DNA from: Spirochaetales bacterium
GTDB taxonomy: Bacteria; Spirochaetota; Spirochaetia; DTKZ01
NCBI GenBank assembly: GCA_017998025.1
Contig: JAGODW010000085.1
Location: forward strand, 1-6,682
DNA: 6,682 nucleotides
Reading direction: 5' to 3'
Shown here: piece after piece, positions 1-5,263 of the stretch
Layout: each line of letters opens with the position of its first letter
Position numbering within the stretch: the stretch's first letter is position 1
Translations under genes and position numbers: made by a program
Notes under the pieces: model-generated
Told to the model about the DNA's origin: nothing
What the model saw: only the letters and a program-made list of their open reading frames with translations
The model's database searches: none

Positions 1-1101
1 AGGGGTAAGAAAAAAGGTGAACGGGCCCGAACAGAAGCTGATGATTACCAGGATCCCCTGGTAGCTGATCCGCTGGAAGTAAAATGCTTCGTAGAGGGGG
101 GCATAGGACAGGAGTGCATTCAGCACGAGAAGCCCCAGAATCAGAAACACCGAGGAGACCAAAAACATCCGGACAATGTGTTTCCTTTTTTCATGTCCAA
201 TCTCATGGGCCAGCACTGCAGCAATTTCATCGTTTGAAAGAACTGCCAGTAACGTATCGAAAAGGATAATCCGTTTCACCCGTCCCAGCCCGGTAAAGTA
301 GGCGTTGGCGTGCTGCGTACGTCGAGAACTGTCCATCACAAAAATACCCCGGGTACGGAATCCCAGCCGTTCTGCAAGGTTTAAAATTTGTTCCTTCAAA
401 GAGCCCTCTTCCAGGGGGGTGAACTTGTTGAACAAAGGAGCGATCACCAGCGGATAGAGAATCGTTACCACTACCTGAAACAGGGTTACAAAGACAAAAG
501 CCCAGACCCACCACAACTCGCCGGTCGTTTCCATAAACCAGAAGAGTACTGCGACAAGCGGCAGCAGAAGAATAAGCTGGATAACCAATCCTTTCAGGAA
601 ATCGATAAAGAACAATCTGAGGGTCATACGGTTAAATCCGTAGCGCGCCTCGATGACAAATTGAGAGTACAGGCTGAGAGGGAGGGTTACCATTCGAAAC
701 AGGAGGGAAATAAGGAAAATATAGAAGGCTCCCTGGAGATACGGATGGATAGACCACTGAGTGGAAAGAACATCCAGAGAACCCAATAGACCGGAAAATA
801 CAAAAACGATCAACAATCCTGCCTCCAGGATCCCGGAGACCAGCTCGAAGCGATTCTTCTCTAACGAGTAGTTCACAGATTTACGATAGGTCTCCTCATT
901 TATGGTTCCCTGGAACATGTCTGGAATCCTGTCGGCATGTTTTCGGATGGTTCGCATGTTTAGAACAACCAGAACACTTTCCCAGACTGTTTTTACCAGC
1001 AACAAGCCCAGGAATAGGAATCGGATGGTACCTGCATTCATAAGATATTCTATCGTATCAAAATTTAAGGAGAGAGGCAATTGACCGGATGGGGGTATCA
1101 A
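1..1101 (-). CDS. M48/Ste24-family membrane zinc metalloprotease (partial, C-terminus beyond window start)
   Basis: Integral-membrane zinc endopeptidase of the M48A (Ste24/CAAX protease-like) type, probably cleaving membrane or misfolded proteins at the cytoplasmic face. The 367 codons present have no internal stop. Several hydrophobic segments (about 24-46, 87-108, 122-145, 165-192 and 195-222) precede the family signature NAYFTGLGRVKRIILFDTLL at about residues 266-285, then the zinc-binding/catalytic motif HEIGH (H299, E300, H303; bases 193-207) and another membrane segment. The third zinc ligand (the downstream Glu of the ExxxD region) lies outside the window. I chose the TTG at 1101: an in-frame TGA lies just upstream and an AGAAGGTGA Shine-Dalgarno overlaps it at suitable spacing. 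The alternative ATG at 1041 (20 residues shorter) has no ribosome-binding site but matches the usual N-terminus of the family, so the start is uncertain. The family call itself is secure. No functional link to the redox genes upstream is evident. Confidence 0.93.
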   Translation of the reverse strand, partial: MIPPSGQLPLSLNFDTIEYLMNAGTIRFLFLGLLLVKTVWESVLVVLNMRTIRKHADRIPDMFQGTINEETYRKSVNYSLEKNRFELVSGILEAGLLIVFVFSGLLGSLDVLSTQWSIHPYLQGAFYIFLISLLFRMVTLPLSLYSQFVIEARYGFNRMTLRLFFIDFLKGLVIQLILLLPLVAVLFWFMETTGELWWVWAFVFVTLFQVVVTILYPLVIAPLFNKFTPLEEGSLKEQILNLAERLGFRTRGIFVMDSSRRTQHANAYFTGLGRVKRIILFDTLLAVLSNDEIAAVLAHEIGHEKRKHIVRMFLVSSVFLILGLLVLNALLSYAPLYEAFYFQRISYQGILVIISFCSGPFTFFLTP

Positions 1102-1104
1102 CCT

Positions 1105-1113
1105 TCACCTTCT
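1105..1113 (-). promoter_or_regulatory. Ribosome-binding site supporting a TTG start of the M48 protease
   Basis: On the minus strand the sequence reads AGAAGGTGAAGGTTG. AGAAGGTGA differs by one base from the perfect anti-16S complement AGGAGGTGA and ends three bases before the TTG. This decides in favour of the TTG at 1101 over the ATG at 1041, which has no purine-rich stretch in front of it. Confidence 0.6.
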
Positions 1114-1123
1114 AAAAGAATGA

Positions 1124-1146
1124 TTAGTTTATCGAACCTTGTGTAT
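1124..1146. repeat. Left terminal inverted repeat of the MITE-like element
   Basis: This 23-bp arm is perfectly reverse-complementary to 1358-1380, with no mismatch. The bases immediately outside (1121-1123) do not extend the symmetry. Confidence 0.9.
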
Positions 1147-1304
1147 ATATATCGATCTGATTTTACATAGAGAGTCTCCCTCTATATTTTTTTAAGGGTA
1201 TTACTTAAGACTTGTCCACTATTTTTTTCTACAGGTGGATTTTATAGTGGAAGAATATCTTGAGAAATTGGGTTAGAGCCTGTGTAGAGGGAAAAGAGAG
1301 GAGC

Positions 1305-1327
1305 ACCTCCCTATTATAAAGGGAGGT
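1305..1327. other. Perfect 8-bp hairpin inside the MITE-like element
   Basis: ACCTCCCT and AGGGAGGT pair perfectly around the 7-base loop ATTATAA. No run of T follows on either strand, so it is not a canonical intrinsic terminator. The stem hides a Shine-Dalgarno-like AGGGAGGT on both strands, and the loop holds a TATAAT on the minus strand without a convincing -35 at proper spacing. It is the strongest of three internal dyads; the others pair ATAGAG/CTCTAT (1167-1185) and CCACTAT/ATAGTGG (1216-1250). Confidence 0.6.
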
Positions 1328-1357
1328 ACACACCCCTTGATTTATAGTTATAAGAAC

Positions 1358-1380
1358 ATACACAAGGTTCGATAAACTAA
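1358..1380. repeat. Right terminal inverted repeat of the MITE-like element
   Basis: This 23-bp arm is perfectly reverse-complementary to 1124-1146. It ends one base from the stop codon (1382-1384, read on the minus strand) of the duplicated-domain protein gene, so the insertion did not obviously truncate the reading frame unless the original stop lay further on. Confidence 0.9.
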
Positions 1381-1381
1381 A

Positions 1382-2158
1382 TTAAGGCCTTAACCGCTGG
1401 AGCGCGTCACGGATGGTTCCGAATTCCAAACCTTCCGAGGTACACCAGTCTTTGATGATCGTGCCCTCCGCTGGCATGGGTCTTCCCAATACCTTCTCGA
1501 TTTGAGCCTTTGTAACTCCCCAGGCCAGGACTTCCTTGAAGGTAGTTTTACCTTTAATAAGCACCTCAGTAGAGGGAGTTCCGCCGGCGGTTCCTGAATC
1601 TGGACTTTTTTCCGGAGCAACCGCCGGTGCTGCAGGTAAGGCAGGAGGAGTGGTCGTTTTATCCCCAGGAACCTTCACCACCTTAGGCAGCAGTTCCTTT
1701 TCCTGATCCGGACTAAGCTTGCCTGCTTCCTTCAATACCTGGAATGCGGTTTCCAGGATTCCCGTTCCTTCTTCAGGAGAAGCATGAGGGATTCCTGTAT
1801 AGAGGGATACAAACAATCGTACAGAATCCGTTCCTATATCCTTCCCATCGATCTCTCCGTACTGTTCTTCGATCATTTTCGCCTGGATGGAAGCAGGATC
1901 CGGTTCCTTCTCGAATCCGAAAGCCTTAGCGAGGACCTCCACAGGAATGCCGAAGTTCTTCTGGATGTCGGAAAAAGTGTAGGAACCCCGGATATCCGCT
2001 GGATCCGCGTTTCCCGCGAACTCGCCGGAGGCAATTGTCCGCGCTACTTTTCTGGATACAGTAGACCACCATCCGAGTGCCTGGGATAGGTAGATTCCTC
2101 CTACAAACAACCCAACGATTAAAACCGCCAGGACCTTCGTTCTAAGATACAGTTTCAT
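1382..2158 (-). CDS. Membrane-anchored extracytoplasmic protein with a duplicated small domain, partner of the NapH-like protein
   Basis: The 258-residue protein has a basic N-terminus and one hydrophobic segment (about residues 9-28, with no clear cleavage site), so it is probably anchored with its bulk outside the cytoplasm. Two related segments follow: roughly 55-122 and 200-258. Both open with an I-(R/K)-G-x-x-T-F-x-(D/E)-(I/V) motif (IRGSYTFSDI and IKGKTTFKEV), continue with FGIPVEVLAKAFG or WGVTKAQIEKVLG, and end in a similar helix containing a conserved SVR/TIR. They are joined by a Pro/Ala/Thr-rich linker (about 164-196) typical of exported flexible tethers. Comparable small domains are, as I recall, found beside or fused to NapH-like ferredoxins in anaerobes; I know no assigned function. 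Translation is probably coupled to the upstream ferredoxin gene: the starts overlap as ATGA, and AAGGAGGT (2165-2172) lies six bases before this ATG. No cofactor motif is visible; C239 is the only cysteine. It may be an electron-transfer accessory or assembly protein. Confidence 0.85.
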   Translation of the reverse strand: MKLYLRTKVLAVLIVGLFVGGIYLSQALGWWSTVSRKVARTIASGEFAGNADPADIRGSYTFSDIQKNFGIPVEVLAKAFGFEKEPDPASIQAKMIEEQYGEIDGKDIGTDSVRLFVSLYTGIPHASPEEGTGILETAFQVLKEAGKLSPDQEKELLPKVVKVPGDKTTTPPALPAAPAVAPEKSPDSGTAGGTPSTEVLIKGKTTFKEVLAWGVTKAQIEKVLGRPMPAEGTIIKDWCTSEGLEFGTIRDALQRLRP

Positions 2159-2997
2159 TTCACTACCTCCTTGGAAACGTTACCCGCCATCAGCTCAACT
2201 GTTTCCTGTACGGGACAGGCAGCCTCGGAAGTACACTTAAGGCAGGTGATACACTGGTGATCCCGTACCGCTCCTGCAGTGGAGATGGTTATATTCATAG
2301 GACAGGCCCGGTCGCAGGCCTTGCAGTTGATGCAGGTAGAGGGATTCCTCCGAATAGTGAAAATCCGGAATTTATTAAAGATTCCCAGGAGGGCCCCATA
2401 AGGGCAAAGGTACTTGCAAAAGGGTCTTTCAATAAAAAGAGAGCCAATCAGAGTCGCTAGTAGAATCAGGATAGCTGTGAGGGGAACCTCCCCTGTCCAA
2501 AAATTGAACAACGCATAGTAGGGATCCACATCAGCAAACACGAGCTTCATCGTAACCGCTGTTACGTATACCACCCGAACAAGGACAACGTAGCGAAGGT
2601 ACCGGAGGTATCTATCCAGACGAGGGGGCACAAACGTATTGTACCTTTTCTTGAAGAGTTTGCGGCCAAGTTTGCCGATCAGTTCCTCCACCGTACCCAG
2701 GGGGCAGACCCAACCACAGAAGGCAGGTCCCACCAGAATGGCAAGAAAAAACACGATTCCCATGAGTACCAGGGAGGCCTCATGTACTTTCTGCACAAGA
2801 CTGCCCAGGGTGAGAAACTGGTAAACGGATACAACTCCTCCAAAGGGACAGATCCCATGGAGGGATGCGGATCCTACCAGGGGGATCTGGATCCCATAAG
2901 TGGCAAGACTGTGATTCAGACTGATCAAAGTTATTATTACCAGAAAAGCCAGCTGCACGCCCAGACGAACCCGGGCAATACGGGTTTTATTTTTCAT
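2155..2997 (-). CDS. NapH-like membrane protein with two C-terminal 4Fe-4S clusters
   Basis: The 280-residue integral-membrane polyferredoxin is related to NapH/CcoG/NosR-C-terminal proteins, which move electrons between quinones or periplasmic partners and iron-sulfur proteins. Order: membrane helix about 11-30; a CPFGG loop (C50); helix about 75-92; the family's first cysteine motif FCGWVCPLG (C94, C98); helix about 135-153; helix about 171-189; the second motif FCKYLCPYG (C194, C198); then a ferredoxin domain. Cluster 1 is a regular CX2CX2CX3CP (C222, C225, C228, C232). Cluster 2 is C249, C252, C255 and C261, with five rather than three residues before the last cysteine. The start is secure: GAGGAGGAGGT lies directly before the ATG. 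It begins 69 bp after the histidine kinase and is coupled to the duplicated-domain gene, so it may be in one operon with the two-component system or have its own promoter. The specific electron donor and acceptor are unknown. NapH proper normally sits with NapG/NapA, absent here. Confidence 0.9.
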   Translation of the reverse strand: MKNKTRIARVRLGVQLAFLVIITLISLNHSLATYGIQIPLVGSASLHGICPFGGVVSVYQFLTLGSLVQKVHEASLVLMGIVFFLAILVGPAFCGWVCPLGTVEELIGKLGRKLFKKRYNTFVPPRLDRYLRYLRYVVLVRVVYVTAVTMKLVFADVDPYYALFNFWTGEVPLTAILILLATLIGSLFIERPFCKYLCPYGALLGIFNKFRIFTIRRNPSTCINCKACDRACPMNITISTAGAVRDHQCITCLKCTSEAACPVQETVELMAGNVSKEVVK

Positions 2998-3011
2998 ACC
3001 TCCTCCTCTCT

Positions 3012-3026
3012 ACAGGTTATTCCTGT
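3012..3026. promoter_or_regulatory. Dyad ACAGG-N5-CCTGT in front of the NapH-like gene
   Basis: The only gap in the minus-strand cluster between kinase and ferredoxin (2998-3066, 69 bp) holds a perfect 5-bp dyad around the loop TTATT, just upstream of the strong GAGGAGGAGGT ribosome-binding site. It could be an operator or a small 5'-leader hairpin. A second weak dyad, ATAGAG...CTCTAT, spans 3045-3070 and reaches into the kinase stop codon. Neither is followed by a T-run, so I call no terminator. No convincing -35/-10 pair was found in this gap. Confidence 0.35.
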
Positions 3027-3066
3027 GCTAAATCTGCCTTCAATATAGAGGAATTCTGAGGAGTCT

Positions 3067-4446
3067 CTATGTAGAATCTGTGAAGTTTTCGTGAAGAAAC
3101 AACCGGAAACGGCTTTTCCCCTCAGAAGTATTCTGGAATTCCACCCTCCCGCTATGGGCTCTGGCAATCGCCTCTACGATCGCCAATCCCAGTCCTGATC
3201 CCTCTTCCTGCTGTGAAGCATCTCCCCGGTACATCCGGGCGAATAGGTAAGGAATCTGATCTTCCGGTATAGTTCCCGGATTGCTCACCTCAATTCTAAT
3301 AAAGCCGTCTTTCTCGGAAAAAAACACCTCTACTACCCCTGGTTTCCCATATTTGAGGGCATTCTGGATTAGATTGCTCAGCGCCCGGAAAAGGAGTTTT
3401 TCGTCCGCTGGGAAAGATTCGATTTCCCAGGAACCTTCCAGCGTACATCCCTTCTCCCTAGCAAATACCTCAAAGCGGGAGCGAAGATCCGCAAGAAGCC
3501 TGGGGGGAAAAACTTCTGTGACAGTCGGTTTGAACTCGGGGGCTTCAATACGGGATAGTTCCGCGAGGTCCAATACCAGGCTCTGCATCCGGAGCACCTC
3601 CCGATAGATCATCTCTATCCGATCCTGTGTAAGGGGAAGCACTTTATCGATCATTCCTTCCAACTGTCCCCGCAAGCTGGTTACCGGAGTACGAAGGTCA
3701 TGGGCGATATCGGAAGTCCACTGTCGGCGAAGGGATTCTTCCCGGGCAAGCCTCTCCTGTAGATGTTCCGCATTCCGGGCAATACTCTGTAGTTCCTGCA
3801 CAAGGTTTAAGGGAAAAGACACATCTCTCCTCCCCGAGCTGATGGCCGTAAGCCCCTCCGCTACCCGCCTGCTCTGTTGGGATATACGGAGAGAAAATCC
3901 ATACCCCACCAGAAAGGATAGAACAATGGCTCCACCGAGCCCCAGGATTATCGAACGTTCCAGGGTGGAAATAAAACGGGCATTGGCATCGATCGTTTCA
4001 AAACCGAGGGTTCCCGCCGTGTACCGGGCTATCAGTATTCCTTCCCTGCGCAGCTCTTCGAGACTGATGTCCTGTCCATGACGGCGCATAAAGTTCTTCC
4101 CTTGTCCTGATCCCGCCTCCCCGTGCACCACTTCCCCCTGCCGGTATAGGTACACCACCGATCCCTCTGGATCCTCAATGTAGATGAACAGCGTGGGGTT
4201 CAGTCGGGCTTCCAATTCTTGATGGATCTGTATCGGATCAAGTCGGCCCTCCCTTTGGTAGAGTTCTTCCAGCGTTTCCCGCACTGCTTCGCGGATGGCA
4301 TACGCTTCCTCACGGTTCCACCCTTTGATAGAAGAGGAAACGCCCCAGTAGAGGGCAACGGCCAGGATTCCCACGATACAGATCGCCCCCCCTAAAAAAG
4401 TAAGAAATCCCTCGAAGAATAGACCCCTTCTCAGCTTTCGTTTCAA
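3067..4446 (-). CDS. Two-component sensor histidine kinase with extracytoplasmic sensor domain
   Basis: The 459-residue HisKA-type membrane kinase partners the adjacent OmpR-type regulator. Membrane helix 1 is about residues 10-36, followed by an extracytoplasmic sensor region of about 130 residues (37-165) that I do not recognise, and membrane helix 2 about 166-186. A HAMP linker follows (about 187-240). The HisKA H-box SDIAHDLRTPVTSL has the phospho-accepting H249. The ATPase domain shows the N-box NLIQNALKYG (N358, N362), a G1 region VSNPGTIP (Asn instead of the classical Asp, common in this class), the F-box LFARMYRG and the G2 box GSGLGLAIV. All catalytic boxes are present, so it is probably active. 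The start is a TTG supported by AGGAGAAGGA (4450-4459), which overlaps the stop of the regulator gene; the 11-bp spacing indicates translation from a shared transcript. The signal is unknown. Its position suggests it governs the divergent AOR gene and/or the following membrane ferredoxin (inference). Confidence 0.95.
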   Translation of the reverse strand: MKRKLRRGLFFEGFLTFLGGAICIVGILAVALYWGVSSSIKGWNREEAYAIREAVRETLEELYQREGRLDPIQIHQELEARLNPTLFIYIEDPEGSVVYLYRQGEVVHGEAGSGQGKNFMRRHGQDISLEELRREGILIARYTAGTLGFETIDANARFISTLERSIILGLGGAIVLSFLVGYGFSLRISQQSRRVAEGLTAISSGRRDVSFPLNLVQELQSIARNAEHLQERLAREESLRRQWTSDIAHDLRTPVTSLRGQLEGMIDKVLPLTQDRIEMIYREVLRMQSLVLDLAELSRIEAPEFKPTVTEVFPPRLLADLRSRFEVFAREKGCTLEGSWEIESFPADEKLLFRALSNLIQNALKYGKPGVVEVFFSEKDGFIRIEVSNPGTIPEDQIPYLFARMYRGDASQQEEGSGLGLAIVEAIARAHSGRVEFQNTSEGKSRFRLFLHENFTDST

Positions 4447-4457
4447 AAATCCTTCTC

Positions 4458-5141
4458 CTATCTTTTTCTTTTACCCTGGAAACGGTACCCGAATCCCCGG
4501 ATTGTCTCAATCCAGCCGTCCTTTCCCAGCTTGCTCCGGATATTCTTTATATGGGTATCTATAGTCCGTTCTGACCCTGCATAGATGTACTCAAGACAAT
4601 CCCCCAGAATCCGTTCCCGGTTTACCACTACCCCCGGTTGGGAAGCCAGGTAGGAAAGGATCTTCCACTCTGCGCTGGTAAGTTTTATCCCCGTTCCGTC
4701 CACAGCGAGGGTATGGGACGGTTCGTCGATCTGTAGAACGGAGTTCTCCCATTCCCAAAGGGTTTCTCCCTGTGCTCCTCTCTTTCCCGTTCTGCGCAAT
4801 ACCGCTTCCACCCGTAGAATAAGTTCCCGGGGGGAAAAGGGCTTAACCACGTAATCTTCCGCTCCCAGCTCCAACCCCAGTATCCGGTCGGACTCGGTGT
4901 CCTTTGCCGTTAGAAAGATAAATGGTACCTCAGGCACCTGTTCCCTTAGTTTTTTTGCCAGGGCAAATCCATTCCCATCGGGAAGCAGGACATCCAGGAT
5001 GCAGAGTTCCGGCGGCATGTGAACCGCTGCTTCGACAACTCCCCGTACACCAGCGAACTCCCGTACCTCATAATCTTTCAGCCTGAGGTACTCCACCACT
5101 ACTTCCCGAATCTGAGGATTGTCTTCAATCACATAGATCAT
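4458..5141 (-). CDS. OmpR/PhoB-family response regulator
   Basis: The 227-residue DNA-binding regulator has the standard two-domain architecture. The receiver domain (about 1-112) shows the acidic pair E6-D7, phospho-accepting D50 in CILDVLLPDG, T78 (FLTAKD) and K100 in VVKPFSPREL. The C-terminal winged-helix domain (about 130-223) carries the LTSAEWKILSYLA segment, recognition helix region ERTIDTHIKNIRSKLG and wing IETIRGFGYRF. It ends in a basic tail. The ATG at 5141 gives the typical MIYVIEDN opening with no leader residues. No Shine-Dalgarno is visible in front of it, unlike its neighbours, so it may be translated from a leaderless or very short-leader mRNA. It is the first gene of the minus-strand cluster, 11 bp ahead of its kinase, and divergent from the AOR gene. 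Autoregulation through the 122-bp shared intergenic region is likely by analogy with other divergent OmpR-type systems, but is not shown. Confidence 0.96.
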   Translation of the reverse strand: MIYVIEDNPQIREVVVEYLRLKDYEVREFAGVRGVVEAAVHMPPELCILDVLLPDGNGFALAKKLREQVPEVPFIFLTAKDTESDRILGLELGAEDYVVKPFSPRELILRVEAVLRRTGKRGAQGETLWEWENSVLQIDEPSHTLAVDGTGIKLTSAEWKILSYLASQPGVVVNRERILGDCLEYIYAGSERTIDTHIKNIRSKLGKDGWIETIRGFGYRFQGKRKR

Positions 5142-5148
5142 GTATTAA

Positions 5149-5177
5149 AGTATGCTTTCAATTGGGAGTACACACAA
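5149..5177 (-). promoter_or_regulatory. Candidate promoter of the response-regulator gene
   Basis: On the minus strand TTGTGT (5177-5172) and CATACT (5154-5149) are separated by 17 bases; each matches four of six sigma-70 consensus positions. The -10 box ends seven bases before the regulator ATG, so the transcript would begin at or next to the start codon. This fits the missing Shine-Dalgarno. The imperfect palindrome at 5147-5158 overlaps the -10 box. Confidence 0.3.
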
Positions 5178-5228
5178 GATCAGAAACTGTGGATCCCCCA
5201 TGAAAATGAACGAGGGGATTACGATCCA

Positions 5229-5257
5229 TTGTCCCCCGCCCCTTTTTGTGGTTTACT
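5229..5257 (+). promoter_or_regulatory. Candidate promoter of the AOR-family gene
   Basis: TTGTCC (5229-5234) and TTTACT (5252-5257) lie 17 bases apart, each with four of six consensus positions. Only six bases separate the -10 box from the ATG at 5264, which would give a leaderless transcript, consistent with the absence of a Shine-Dalgarno before that ATG. The match is weak and an upstream start site cannot be excluded. Confidence 0.3.
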
Positions 5258-5263
5258 GTTCCT

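Larger units (their letters stand above)
1124..1380. mobile_element. MITE-like non-autonomous element with perfect 23-bp terminal inverted repeats
   Basis: This 257-bp stretch starts with TTAGTTTATCGAACCTTG (continuing GTGTAT) at 1124-1146 and ends with the exact reverse complement at 1358-1380. Symmetry stops abruptly on both sides of each arm, as expected for terminal inverted repeats. TA dinucleotides at 1125-1126 and 1378-1379 could be the duplicated target of an IS630/Tc1-type transposase, making the mobile unit 1127-1377. The interior is AT-rich compared with the flanking genes, has no credible ORF, and holds three small dyads (1167-1185, 1216-1250, 1305-1327). It occupies practically the whole intergenic space between two minus-strand genes: one base separates it from the stop codon of the upstream gene and ten bases from the protease ribosome-binding site. 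It must therefore carry or border whatever terminator or promoter acts here. The structure is seen directly; mobility is inferred, as no second copy or transposase lies in the window. A structured regulatory RNA or a composite terminator is the alternative. Confidence 0.7.
5142..5263. promoter_or_regulatory. Divergent promoter/operator region between response regulator and AOR genes
   Basis: This is the only sizeable non-coding stretch on the right half of the window, and both flanking genes must be transcribed from it. It contains an imperfect 12-bp palindrome AAAGTATGCTTT (5147-5158, ten of twelve bases symmetric) in front of the regulator. It also holds three mutually complementary C/G arms: ATCCCC (5193-5198), GGGGAT (5214-5219) and TCCCC (5232-5236). 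I see no clear tandem direct repeat of the classical PhoB-box type. Promoter calls for each side are listed separately. Confidence 0.6.

Noticed and set aside
227..514. Minus-strand 95-codon open frame
   Set aside because: It overlaps the M48 protease in a shifted frame on the same strand; the protease frame carries HEIGH and the NAYFTG signature, so this is a shadow.
388..789. Plus-strand 133-codon open frame
   Set aside because: It is antisense to the membrane-helix-coding part of the protease, with strongly hydrophilic low-complexity composition and no ribosome-binding site.
1167..1194. Hairpin followed by a T-run on the plus strand as an intrinsic terminator
   Set aside because: The stem is only ATAGAG/CTCTAT and no plus-strand gene lies upstream to be terminated; both flanking genes are on the minus strand.
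1313..1318. TATAAT on the minus strand as a promoter for the protease
   Set aside because: It lies in the loop of a perfect hairpin, and neither 16- nor 17-base spacing gives a -35 resembling TTGACA.
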